Below, piece by piece: positions 8,776 to 17,208 of a stretch of DNA of 64,000 nucleotides; the stretch's first letter is position 1, and each line of letters begins with the position of its first letter. Where the stretch lies: NCBI GenBank assembly GCA_015075305.1, contig JABTUS010000002.1, positions 1 to 64,000 on the forward strand, given 5' to 3'. The translations under genes and the position numbers were made by a program. The notes beneath the pieces are model-generated. The model saw only the letters and a list, made by a program, of their open reading frames with translations. It had not been told where the DNA came from and did no database searches. This stretch comes from Opitutaceae bacterium (GTDB lineage Bacteria; Verrucomicrobiota; Verrucomicrobiia; Opitutales; Opitutaceae).

Positions 8776-9020
8776 ATCAAGTAATCATTCGCTACAAACG
8801 CTACTATCGCTGCAACCGCTAAATACGTATTTCGATAAAAATAGCGATTAGTTCAATAAATAATTGATTTTGAACGTCTTCATCACTTCGTCGCCAAGAA
8901 GGTTGATCACAGACTGCAATGCGGCCTGACTTCGCGAGTTCGTCGCAGAGTTGGATTCCGCCGCTGAAAAGTCGCTCTCTCTCGAAGATCGTCGTGATTG
9001 GAAAATGCTTGGGAATCGAA

Positions 9021-9046
9021 TTCAACTCCCGGCACCTCCACCAATT
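9021..9046 (+). repeat. attR: second copy of ssrA 3' end
   Basis: An identical 26-bp copy of 7413-7438. The bases to its left (GGGAATCGAA) do not match the tmRNA body, so only the crossover segment is duplicated. The tmRNA gene stays complete at the left boundary. Confidence 0.85.
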
Positions 9047-9085
9047 TTTTGACGGGAAGGGCCGCGTTCACAGCCTGAGACGCGT

Positions 9086-10393
9086 TCATGCCTTCGAGGG
9101 CTCCAGGATCCGCGCGGGTCGGACCATCCTTGCCAGTGCGGCACCCAGATTGCCGTACAAACCCGCACCCACCGCCGCGAGCGCAGCGGCGCCAAGGCAA
9201 GCGGGCTCGGGCGATGTCGACATCACCGGCACGCCAAACACATCCGCCATGATTTGAAGCGAAACCGGACTCTTCGCTCCGCCTCCCGTTGCCGCGATCC
9301 GCCGAAACAGTCCGTTCGGTGAAATCCTTCCCAGCAGGAGTTTTTCCGTTTCCGCCATCTCCCTCAGTTGACGACGCAGGTTTCCCGCATGCTGTGCAGC
9401 CAGCACACCGCCCGGCTTCTCCAGGCAAGCCATCAGCTCTCCCATCGGCACTTCCGGTGCAAACCGCTTCTGGTACTCCTCGAGTCTGCCGGCTCCATTG
9501 GGATCATACGCGAGCGCATAGAATCCGGGTTCGCCGGGATGGGGCCCAAAGATGCATTCCGGCATCGGTGCAACGCCTGTCACAAGCACAATGGCCGCCA
9601 GCACCGTGCCGCTCGACAACGATGCCTCCACGTGAAATCCCAATCCTGAACCGATCGCGGCCGCATGATGATCCAGCGCGCCCGCCGCCACCACGGTTCC
9701 GGGTTCGAGTCCGAAGAGACCCGCGGCCGCCGGCGTGAGCACGCCGGCTTTGCTCCCAGGAAGAAGCGGCACCGACATATGCGCAGCCGTCAGCCCAAAT
9801 CTCTCCAGGGCGTCCTCCCACCACACGCGTTGCGTGATGTCGTAGAGGCCCGTGAGCGCCGCCGTGCTTGCGTCTCCCACCCTTTCTCCGGTCAGAAAAA
9901 ATGTGAGGTAGTCGCTCACGGTCATGACGGAACGGCAGCGCCGCCAGGTCCCGGGCGCCTCCCGCTGCAGCCATCGCACTTTCGCCGGCGCGCTCTCCGG
10001 CACGAGCTCCCAAAGGCCCGTGCGCCCTCGCCGTTCATCGGAGACTCCAAATTCGCGCAGTTCTTCCGGCAGGGGGTGCGCCCGAAGATCGTTCCAGAAG
10101 ATCAGCGGAGTCAGCGCGCTGTTTTCGTCGTCGAGGAGGAGAAACGTATTGGCCTGCGATCCGTATGAAATCGCCACAACATCGGACTTGCGCGCACCCG
10201 CCTCGCGGATGGCCAGCGTCACCGCATCCCTCAGGCGGGAAAGAAAAATCGCCGCATCCAGTTCCCGCCGGCCCGGTCGCGGCTCCTCCACCCCCGCCGC
10301 CACGCGCCCAAGGCCGCGAAGATTACCCGCGAGATCAAACACCCCGGCCTTCAGGTAGGAGGTGCCAAGGTCTATGCCGAGGAGCAGTGGCAT
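9086..10393 (-). CDS. FGGY-family carbohydrate kinase
   Basis: A 435-aa sugar kinase, close to the short FGGY forms. N-terminal phosphate-1 motif GIDLGTSYLKAGVFD; adenosine region ATGGGAKSPVSLQIMADVFG near 370; metal/sugar site VAAGALDHHAAAIGSG. The closest subgroup by eye is xylulokinase or ribulokinase, but the sugar cannot be fixed from sequence. It follows the ceramidase-like gene on the same strand with a 15-bp gap, so the two form an operon under the operator at 11803-11856. Confidence 0.8.
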   Translation of the reverse strand: MPLLLGIDLGTSYLKAGVFDLAGNLRGLGRVAAGVEEPRPGRRELDAAIFLSRLRDAVTLAIREAGARKSDVVAISYGSQANTFLLLDDENSALTPLIFWNDLRAHPLPEELREFGVSDERRGRTGLWELVPESAPAKVRWLQREAPGTWRRCRSVMTVSDYLTFFLTGERVGDASTAALTGLYDITQRVWWEDALERFGLTAAHMSVPLLPGSKAGVLTPAAAGLFGLEPGTVVAAGALDHHAAAIGSGLGFHVEASLSSGTVLAAIVLVTGVAPMPECIFGPHPGEPGFYALAYDPNGAGRLEEYQKRFAPEVPMGELMACLEKPGGVLAAQHAGNLRRQLREMAETEKLLLGRISPNGLFRRIAATGGGAKSPVSLQIMADVFGVPVMSTSPEPACLGAAALAAVGAGLYGNLGAALARMVRPARILEPSKA

Positions 10394-10408
10394 GCGGAAA
10401 ATGCGCCA

Positions 10409-11758
10409 TCAACGCGGCGCGGCAATCAGGTCGAGCGTCGCCTCGACAAAGCGCGGGCCGTTCTCCACGGAGAACACCGCATTGGTCGCCTCATAGTAGG
10501 CCTTCTCAACCGCCAGCGGCGTGGCGATGTATCCCTGAAGCTGGCCGTTCGCCAGCGTGATGACGAACGTGTTTCGGGGCGCCCCGGCCTTCAACGCAAG
10601 GGCATGCTCAACAAAAAACTCTCCCGGCCATCCGATGAACCGCCATTCGCCGATCCGGATCAACTGGATCTCCGCCGGTGAGGCGGACCGCACCGCATCG
10701 CCAAGCCTCCCATCCCCAGCCGCCTCGGCAAGTAAAGCCGTCTTCTCAGCGCCAAATACATCGCACTCGGCCGTGCGCACCGTCTGCTTCGGGGCCTGCG
10801 AACTCCGCAGCCGCTCGTATTTTTCCCGGCTGCGCTTCAGCTCCTCACGAGCCTCCCGCACCCCCGGAAACGAGCGCGGTTTCACCTCAAGCCAGCTCCG
10901 GCGGGCGCTGACTTCTCCAGTCGGATGGAGGGAGATTTTCTCCAATGCGGCCGCAATGCACCGGCCCAGGTTCTCTCCGATGCGCTGGGCCTCCGCGAAG
11001 GTGTTGGCCCGGGTGACATGCCGCGGACTCTGATCCCCCGCTGCACCGAGGTGGTAGACCACCGGGCAAGCCTCCGGAAGCACATGCGTCCGCAGCCAGC
11101 GCCGCGTGAACCCCGGGAAATCCGCGCTGATCAGCGTGGAGTCCTCGTGCATCACGGTGGGATGCATGCCGTAAACCACCATGCATGCGATCGCTTTGCC
11201 CGTCGCCCGCGACCGCGCGAGCAGAACCGGCGCATCGGGATCAGTCGGGCCCGCCGGATCATGGCGATTCGTTCCCACCCCCTCCGCCCTCGCGACAACC
11301 AATCCCAGTTCCGCCGGCTCCGCCCGCTCCACCGCCGTCCTCGCAGCCAGGACCATGCGCTCGGTCAGCCACTCCAGATAAACAGCGTCGGCGGGCGGCA
11401 CGATCGAATCAGCCGCATTGCTGAGATTGTCGGCCACCACCGGCCCGGAATGCGTGTGCGTCGCCGAAATCATCACCGCCTCCGGGGGCAGGCCCGTGAC
11501 CGACGCAATGCGGCGTCGCATTGTCGCCACCAGATCCCGGTCGAAAAAAATCAGGTCGTTCGCCAGAAAAAGCGCGCGCCCCCCGCCCGAATCCACAAAG
11601 AGTGCCGCGCACTCCAGCGGGTCATGCACGCCCGTGCTGTTCCGCCGGACATGCGGATAACCATAGAGGAACACGCTTCCGGCCGGCGTGATTTCCACCA
11701 CCGCGGCGCCCGCGCGGAAGGGAGTCGGGAATTCTCTGGCGGAGTCGGAAATCGGCAT
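10409..11758 (-). CDS. Neutral/alkaline ceramidase N-domain hydrolase
   Basis: A 449-aa protein matching the neutral/alkaline non-lysosomal ceramidase N-terminal domain: FRAGAAVVEITPAGSVFLYG at the start, then ISATHTHSGPV (zinc His pair), VYGMHPTVM and LGAAGDQSPRH. Bona fide ceramidases are longer, with a C-terminal immunoglobulin-like domain that is missing here, and no signal peptide is visible. It may therefore be an intracellular amidase acting on another amide. Operon with the FGGY kinase; the shared regulatory site lies 45 bp upstream. Confidence 0.75.
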   Translation of the reverse strand: MPISDSAREFPTPFRAGAAVVEITPAGSVFLYGYPHVRRNSTGVHDPLECAALFVDSGGGRALFLANDLIFFDRDLVATMRRRIASVTGLPPEAVMISATHTHSGPVVADNLSNAADSIVPPADAVYLEWLTERMVLAARTAVERAEPAELGLVVARAEGVGTNRHDPAGPTDPDAPVLLARSRATGKAIACMVVYGMHPTVMHEDSTLISADFPGFTRRWLRTHVLPEACPVVYHLGAAGDQSPRHVTRANTFAEAQRIGENLGRCIAAALEKISLHPTGEVSARRSWLEVKPRSFPGVREAREELKRSREKYERLRSSQAPKQTVRTAECDVFGAEKTALLAEAAGDGRLGDAVRSASPAEIQLIRIGEWRFIGWPGEFFVEHALALKAGAPRNTFVITLANGQLQGYIATPLAVEKAYYEATNAVFSVENGPRFVEATLDLIAAPR

Positions 11759-11802
11759 GGATCGATGGGTGAGAGGCCCGCAATCATGAGCCCGGCAACA
11801 AC

Positions 11803-11856
11803 TGTAGCAAATGTTATTGTATGTTCATATCAGCCGGTGACTCACATTTGCTAACA
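11803..11856 (-). promoter_or_regulatory. DeoR-like operator pair upstream of ceramidase/kinase operon
   Basis: The inverted arms TGTAGCAAATGT (11803-11814) and ACATTTGCTAACA (11844-11856) are separated by 29 bp. A near-identical pair lies at 25667-25711 in front of the DeoR gene with a 19-bp spacer, so the spacers differ by one helical turn. The outer TTGCTAACA resembles the TGTTAGAA/TTCTAACA half-site of E. coli DeoR. Confidence 0.6.
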
Positions 11857-11897
11857 TTCACCTCCTCACCCCGCGGAACGAGCCGCGCAGGTCCGCA

Positions 11898-13157
11898 TCA
11901 ATCCGTCGGGGCGGGGCGGGACACCCCGGCCTTCTTCAGGAGAAGCAGGATTCCGAGCGAAAGCAGCAGGCAGAAGGCCCCGAACTGAAACACCCGCGCC
12001 ACGTCGACCTTCGCATCGCGCAGCAGGCCCCCGGCGTAGATCGTCACCCCTCCCACGACACAGGCGCACAGATTGAGAATGCCGTATCCAGTCGCCCGAT
12101 ACCGCTGATCGGCGACCAGCGTGAGGATGGGCATCATGTTGGCGTCGGCGAAGGATTTTGTCAGCCCCACCAGCAGCAGTCCGGCGACCGCGATCCAGAG
12201 GGAGCTGGAGATCGAGATCAGAAAGACACACGGCGCCGAGACCGCCACGCCGACAATGACCACGTAGATCGGGCCGAGCTCGTGCGACCGGCTCCATCGA
12301 TCCGCCCAGGCTCCGCCAAGGATGACACCAAGCAGGGCGGCCACCTGAAAATAGATTGTCGCCGTCAATCCCGCCTCGCCCTGCCCAAGTGAGAAGCGTT
12401 CGCCAAGGAAGGTCGGCATCCAGCCGACCACCGCCCAGCCGGTCACGCCCATCAGGCTCCAGTAGCCGAGCGACAGCAGGAAGGACCGATTGCTCATCAG
12501 ACTCGAAACGGCCTCACCCAGCCGCACGGAGCCGGCTCCCGAAGGCTTCGCTGCACCGCTCGCTCCGGACTCCACGGCAGGGGCCGGACGATCCCGGAGG
12601 ACAATAACAAGGACCACCGCATAGGCTATTCCAATCTGGCCAAAAATCATGAAGGCGTGACTCCATCCGTGCCTCTCGGCAATCCATCCGCCCAGTCCGC
12701 CCAGCCCGCTTCCCACCATCACTCCGCTCAAATGAATGCCGTTCGCCAGCGAACGTGTCGTCGTCCTGTGGTAATCCGCAATCAAAGCCAGCGCCGCGGG
12801 AATGTAGCAGGCCTCGCTGAGACCCATCAGAGCCCGGGTGAGCAGCAGCTGGTCGAACGTCTTCGCGTGCGCGGTCATCCAGGTCACGACCGACCACGCG
12901 ACAAAACTGAGGAGAATCACGCGGCTGCGGCTGAACCGATCCGCAACAAACCCCGCGAATGGACTGCACACCGCATAGACGATCAGAAACACCGACGTGA
13001 GCAGGCCGAACTGGGCGTCGCTCATCGGAATCTCCGCGAGGATCGAGGTGCGCATCGTCGTGATCATCACGCGATCCAGATAGTTGAGGCAGCCGACGAC
13101 CCACAGTGTGGCGACAATCAACCAGGCTCGGGGCGGCAGTGCATTGCTTTGATTCAT
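11898..13157 (-). CDS. Major facilitator superfamily transporter
   Basis: A 419-aa inner-membrane protein with 12 predicted hydrophobic helices. MFS loop 2-3 motif: GFVADRFSRSRVIL. The first helix region, WLIVATLWVVGCLNYLDRVM, is typical of the anion:cation symporter (ACS) and hexuronate-type transporters (N-Y-x-D-R). It probably imports an acidic sugar or sugar acid for this cluster; the substrate is inferred. ATG 13157 is chosen because the upstream in-frame 125 residues have no domain and would put a long soluble stretch before helix 1. Confidence 0.85.
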   Translation of the reverse strand: MNQSNALPPRAWLIVATLWVVGCLNYLDRVMITTMRTSILAEIPMSDAQFGLLTSVFLIVYAVCSPFAGFVADRFSRSRVILLSFVAWSVVTWMTAHAKTFDQLLLTRALMGLSEACYIPAALALIADYHRTTTRSLANGIHLSGVMVGSGLGGLGGWIAERHGWSHAFMIFGQIGIAYAVVLVIVLRDRPAPAVESGASGAAKPSGAGSVRLGEAVSSLMSNRSFLLSLGYWSLMGVTGWAVVGWMPTFLGERFSLGQGEAGLTATIYFQVAALLGVILGGAWADRWSRSHELGPIYVVIVGVAVSAPCVFLISISSSLWIAVAGLLLVGLTKSFADANMMPILTLVADQRYRATGYGILNLCACVVGGVTIYAGGLLRDAKVDVARVFQFGAFCLLLSLGILLLLKKAGVSRPAPTD

Positions 13158-13535
13158 GAGTGATGATCCCGCCCGTTTGAAAAATCTCAGCGCCGGCCTT
13201 CGGCGATCAAGGTGCCAGCGCCATCCTCCAGTTGAAGGCCGACCGCCGTCGTCCGGAAGCCGGGTTGCGGGGTCATCGAATGAATTGCCTTCCGGCGCAG
13301 GGATGTCACGCGGACGCCTACCAAGCAGACATCCTTCGCCTGCGCCAAGCACAAAGATCTCTCTTTCATCGGGGAAAATCGATGCGTGCACCGTCACCGC
13401 CGGTCCACGCTCCCCCGTCTCCGACTCCGTCTCAAGCCACTCCAACTGGTCATTGTGCCTGTCCACCACTTGGTGGTTTGCCGCCGGGCGAAATCGGGTC
13501 GAGACTCCGGCCTTCCCACAAAATCCAGTCACTCG
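13158..13535. other. Intergenic region between divergent MFS and aldolase genes
   Basis: 378 bp between the MFS start (minus) and the aldolase start (plus). Both strands are open by chance over parts of it, but no frame shows a domain, and I see no terminator or clear palindrome. It presumably carries both promoters. Confidence 0.4.
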
Positions 13536-14351
13536 ATGCGCCCTTCACTCATCCGTTCGCGTCTGCGACAGAACCTCGTCGCCCGCTTCACCTGCATGTA
13601 CTATCCCTCGGCCATGATGCCGCTGCACGCGGCCAGGGCCGGCTTCGACGCCATCTGGCTCGACACGGAGCACAACACCTGGGATCGACGCGAACTTCAG
13701 CGGATCATCGCGCTGCACCATCTGGCCAACATCGACTGCATTGTCCGCACGGGCAGCCGCAACAAGTCCGAGCTCTACCACCTTCTGGAAAACGGCGCCA
13801 CCGGACTCATGGCGCCCCTGGTCGACACCCCCGAGGACGCCGCCGCACTCGTTCAAGCCGTGAAGTTTCCTCCCCTGGGCGGACGCGGACTCGACGGCGC
13901 GGGCCTCGACAACGATTTCTACCTCAAGGGAACGACCAACTATCCCGCCGAGGCCAACCAGGAGACCTTCCTCATCCTGCAGATAGAGTCACCGCTCGCC
14001 CTCGCAAACGTTGACGCCATTGCCGCCATCAAGGGAGTTGACGGGCTTTTTCTCGGCCCGGGAGATCTGTCACTGCGGCTCAATGTCCCGATGGACTGGA
14101 ACAATCCCGAGATGTGCGCCGCGGAGGACGCCGTCGCCGCCGCTGCGGCCCGGCACGGCATCGCCTGGGGTCGCCCCGCCGGCAACGCCGAGCAGGTCGC
14201 CCGAATCGCCGCCAAAGGCGCGCGGCTCATCAATCACGGAAGCGACTTCGGCGCCATTCTCACCATGCTCCCCGCCTACGGCAAGGTGATGAGAGAGGCG
14301 CTCGATTCCTCATCGACACAGCCATCTTCAGCCAAGAGCGGCCCGTACTGA
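13536..14351 (+). CDS. HpcH/HpaI family aldolase
   Basis: A 271-aa class II (metal-dependent) aldolase/citrate-lyase-beta-type TIM barrel. FDAIWLDTEHNTWDRRELQR holds the active-site region; RTGSRNKSELYHLLENGATG and MAPLVDTPEDAAALVQAV follow. LILQIESPLALANVDAIAAI carries the metal-binding Glu, and VDGLFLGPGDLSLRL the Asp. These enzymes cleave 2-keto-3-deoxy acids to pyruvate plus an aldehyde. In this cluster it may act on a keto-deoxy sugar acid. ATG at 13536 is preferred over the in-frame ORF start at 13386. It is a lone gene, divergent from the MFS transporter. Confidence 0.83.
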   Translation: MRPSLIRSRLRQNLVARFTCMYYPSAMMPLHAARAGFDAIWLDTEHNTWDRRELQRIIALHHLANIDCIVRTGSRNKSELYHLLENGATGLMAPLVDTPEDAAALVQAVKFPPLGGRGLDGAGLDNDFYLKGTTNYPAEANQETFLILQIESPLALANVDAIAAIKGVDGLFLGPGDLSLRLNVPMDWNNPEMCAAEDAVAAAAARHGIAWGRPAGNAEQVARIAAKGARLINHGSDFGAILTMLPAYGKVMREALDSSSTQPSSAKSGPY

Positions 14352-14414
14352 GAACGCACGCAGGAGGAAGGTGACGGCCCTCAACAGTTCACCGGCCTTG
14401 GCAGAGCGCAAACC

Positions 14415-15566
14415 TCAGTCGCGCAGCAGGTGCTGCGGAAAATCCGCGACCTTGGCGCAGCCGACCTGCTCCATCACCTGCTGGAGCTGGCGCTTGAGCA
14501 TGTGAATCGTGTGGGGGCCGCCCCTGCGTCCGAGCGCGCCGACACCGTACATGAACGTGCGGCCAAGAAACACGAAGTCCGCGCCGCTCGCGAGCGCGGC
14601 CGCGATGTCCGGCCCCTCGCGAAAGCCGCTGTCCGCCATCAGCTTCGTCTTCCCGTGGAATTTCTCCGCGAGCTCCGCCAGCGGACGAATGGTCGAGGTG
14701 CCCGCATCCAGCTGCCGCCCGCCGTGATTGGAAACGATCATGCCATCTACTCCGAGATCGATCGCCCGCTGCGCGTCCTCCGAATTCACCACGCCCTTGA
14801 TGACGAGTTTGCCCTTCCAGAGACTGCGCAGCGCGCGGATCTTCTTCTCGGTGAGGCGACCCGAAAACGTCCGGTTCATGAACAACCCCAGGTGGCGCAT
14901 GTTCAGCCCCTTGGGAATATACGGCTTCATCGTCTTGAACGCCGGCACACCCGCACCGAGCTGAGAAAAGGACCAGGTGGGGTGCAGGCACATCTGCACG
15001 ACATTGCGCAGATTCATCTGCGGCGGGATCGAAAGCCCGTTCCGAATCTCCTTGGGGCGGTAGGCAAACGTGGGCGTGTCCGCCAGGATCACCAGCACCT
15101 TGCAGCCCGCGGCCGCCGCGCGCTCCAGCAGCTTGTCACGCAATTCATCCTGCGCGGGATGGTAAAGCTGAAACCAGAAGCGACCCTTGGTGAGCTGCGC
15201 GATCTCCTCGATGCCCGCGGTGCTCACCGTGCTCAGGATGAAGGGGATGTTCCCCTCCACTGCGGCCTCCGCGAGATACTCCGCCGAGCGCGGCCAGATC
15301 AGCCCCTGCAGCCCGATGGGCGCAACGCCAAAAGGCGCCGCATAGGTCTCGCCGAAAAGCTCCGTCTCCATCGTCGCACCGGGAAAATCCCGCAGGTAGT
15401 AGGGCCGCAGCCTCACCTCCCGGATCTCATCCGTGTTCCGGCGCAGATTGATCTCCGAGAAACAGCCTCCATCAAGATATTCAAACGCGAAACGCGGAAT
15501 GCGGCGGCGAGCCTTCTCGCGCAGCAATTCGGTGGAGGGAACCTCGGAGTCAAATATCTCGGCCAT
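14415..15566 (-). CDS. FMN-dependent alpha-hydroxy-acid dehydrogenase
   Basis: A 383-aa member of the L-lactate dehydrogenase/glycolate oxidase family. FEYLDGGCFSEINLRRN opens the barrel, FWFQLYHPAQDE and LVILADTPT follow, and the active-site His/Arg lie in IVSNHGGRQLDAGTST. The FMN phosphate site is seen in MADSGFREGPDIAAALASGA and FVFLGRTFMYGVG. It oxidises a small 2-hydroxy acid to a 2-keto acid with FMN. No signal peptide, so cytoplasmic or membrane-associated. ATG 15566 (MAEIFDSEVP) is used; the longer in-frame ORF adds unconserved residues. It lies 58 bp downstream of the mutarotase on the same strand. Confidence 0.85.
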   Translation of the reverse strand: MAEIFDSEVPSTELLREKARRRIPRFAFEYLDGGCFSEINLRRNTDEIREVRLRPYYLRDFPGATMETELFGETYAAPFGVAPIGLQGLIWPRSAEYLAEAAVEGNIPFILSTVSTAGIEEIAQLTKGRFWFQLYHPAQDELRDKLLERAAAAGCKVLVILADTPTFAYRPKEIRNGLSIPPQMNLRNVVQMCLHPTWSFSQLGAGVPAFKTMKPYIPKGLNMRHLGLFMNRTFSGRLTEKKIRALRSLWKGKLVIKGVVNSEDAQRAIDLGVDGMIVSNHGGRQLDAGTSTIRPLAELAEKFHGKTKLMADSGFREGPDIAAALASGADFVFLGRTFMYGVGALGRRGGPHTIHMLKRQLQQVMEQVGCAKVADFPQHLLRD

Positions 15567-15624
15567 CGCGCTCCGAGCCAAGCACCTGCGCACCGCGACT
15601 GCAAGCCGCGGAATCACGGTGGGA

Positions 15625-16788
15625 TCATTGCCCCATACCCTGCTCCGGAGTCTTCCAGCGCCAGACATGCGGCGTGCGCACACCGGCCATGATTTCGCCG
15701 GAGACAAAAACCCAATGGTCGCCTGACTTCACCGCCGGCGTCGTCACGACCGGGTCCGGCCACTGTTCCGCGGACTCGTGCCAGGAGCCGGTTGTCACAT
15801 CGAAGACCAGAATGCCGTCCGGCACGCGGGTGTCGCGCGGCTGTTTGCCCGCGAGCCGGTTGTCGACACCCCCAAGCAGGAAGATCCGTTTTCCGTCGAC
15901 CGACACAGGCGCCGGAGACGGCGAAGCCAGGGTGGAATGCGGCAAGTCCGCAAGTCTCTCCCAGCCGGAGTCCGCCCGGTAGCGATAGGCGTCCAGCAGA
16001 TACGTGAGCCGTGACTTGCCGTCATCGGCGATTGCGAGTTCTCCACCCGAAAACAAATGGAGACTCCCTCCCGAAACCGCCATGACCGCCATCGCTCGTG
16101 AAGGACCTGGCCATGGTGCAAGTTCAACCCACCCGTCCGAAGGATGGCGCGGATCCCAACGCCAGAATCCCTTGCGGCTCAATCGTGGCGCGCCGTCCGC
16201 GTTGCCGGCCGCCAGATAGACCGATCCATCAAGAACCGCAGCCGCAGCACTGGTCGTCGCCGCCGGCAGGCGCGGTCCGGGAGTCACCTCCACACGATCC
16301 CCGAGCCAGCGCAACCAGAGCGAATCTGCATACACCTGGTCCGCATTCTCCCCTCCAAGCAGCAGCACACCATCCGGCAATGACACCGCAGCGGAATATC
16401 CACGCGCCTCCGGCAGACGCCCGGCGGCACGCCACTCCTTCTCCCCTGGCAGCAGCACGTGAATGTCGTCGTAGTAGGCCTTCTTTCCGCCCTCCCACGG
16501 GGGCAGGTCCGGAAAGTTGGCTCCGCCCGCGGCAATCAAGACGCCGCGATGTACCCCCGCGAGGATTCCCGCAACGCCACGCGTCCGAGGATAGGAGGGC
16601 AACTGCTGCCAGGAAGGCGTCACCGCATTCTGAGAAAAAGGTACTGAAGTCTGAGATGTTCTGGAGATAGGCATGATTGTGGTGGAATACTCCAAGGATT
16701 TTCCCCCTATGGGCAGGGCACCGAACATCATCGCTGCGGCAGCGGCGAAATCCAAAAGAGTTCGAAAACGGCGAAAAGGATGGCGCAT
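15625..16788 (-). CDS. NanM-like cyclically permuted mutarotase (Kelch propeller)
   Basis: A 387-aa secreted protein with an N-terminal hydrophobic signal (about residues 9-29, AAAAAMMFGALPIGG) and repeated Kelch blades: GGANFPDLPPWEGGKKAYYD, LLLGGENADQVYA, YLAAGNADGAP, LFSGGELAIADDGKSR, IFLLGGVDNRLAG. GGANFPD and GGKKxxxD are hallmarks of the cyclically-permuted mutarotase family that includes N-acetylneuraminate epimerase NanM. NanM converts alpha-sialic acid released by sialidases to the beta anomer, which fits the neighbouring sialidase. ATG 16788 is preferred to GTG 16797. Confidence 0.83.
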   Translation of the reverse strand: MRHPFRRFRTLLDFAAAAAMMFGALPIGGKSLEYSTTIMPISRTSQTSVPFSQNAVTPSWQQLPSYPRTRGVAGILAGVHRGVLIAAGGANFPDLPPWEGGKKAYYDDIHVLLPGEKEWRAAGRLPEARGYSAAVSLPDGVLLLGGENADQVYADSLWLRWLGDRVEVTPGPRLPAATTSAAAAVLDGSVYLAAGNADGAPRLSRKGFWRWDPRHPSDGWVELAPWPGPSRAMAVMAVSGGSLHLFSGGELAIADDGKSRLTYLLDAYRYRADSGWERLADLPHSTLASPSPAPVSVDGKRIFLLGGVDNRLAGKQPRDTRVPDGILVFDVTTGSWHESAEQWPDPVVTTPAVKSGDHWVFVSGEIMAGVRTPHVWRWKTPEQGMGQ

Positions 16789-16826
16789 GGAGCTCACTGC
16801 AGCTTTAGGAAATCACAGGCTAGGAC

Positions 16827-17003
16827 TTACGGCCTGAGCAGATCCGCCTCCCTGATTCTGGTCCGAAGACTGCCCTGCATGGACGTGATCCAAAGTTCCC
16901 CAGGATGTCGCTCGAGCAAGTAAGGATACGAGACCCGCGCTCCCTTCGCGATCTCGCGCGGCTGGGTCCAGGTCCTCCCATCATCCTCGGAAATCGCCAT
17001 GTC
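16827..17003 (-). pseudogene. Sialidase C-terminal remnant
   Basis: In one frame the minus strand reads DMAISEDDGRTWTQPREIA, one Asp-box (S-x-D-x-G-x-T-W). Then RVSYPYLLERHPGELWITSM and a final RIREADLL follow. This is how many exo-alpha-sialidases end (SYPxxxQ...G.xHxxY...A). Upstream the frame dissolves into unrelated sequence within 35 codons, and no propeller remains. It is probably the 3' stump of a deleted sialidase that once followed or preceded the mutarotase. Confidence 0.6.
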
Positions 17004-17208
17004 GCGATGCGGCGGAACCGCGCCAGGCGGGGCTTGGGTGCTGCGAATGTCCCGTGCGGCTTGATTTCTTGATGGGGAGGCGCCGGATTCATGATGGAGC
17101 AATCGCAAATGTCACAAGGACGAACGGGCTTCTCCGGTCTTCAAAGCCAAATCACTGGTCTTGGATATTGTCCAGTTCACCGAATTTCTCACAATCGGCA
17201 ATGCGCCC

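Larger units (their letters stand above)
7413..9046 (+). mobile_element. Mini genomic island at ssrA
   Basis: A 1.6-kb segment bounded by the 26-bp direct repeats of the ssrA 3' end. It contains an HTH antitoxin gene and a PIN toxin pseudogene, both on the minus strand, and no integrase. It is best read as the shrunken remnant of a larger island, or as a non-autonomous passenger mobilised in trans. Its AT-richer tail (8776-9020) contrasts with the neighbouring genes. Confidence 0.75.

Noticed and set aside
8819-9025. 68-codon minus-strand frame next to attR
   Set aside because: It crosses the att repeat, has no domain and no neighbour overlap; probably chance.
13158-13532. 125-residue N-terminal extension of the MFS transporter
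   Set aside because: No domain, and it would place a long soluble stretch before helix 1. ATG 13157 begins the recognisable transporter.
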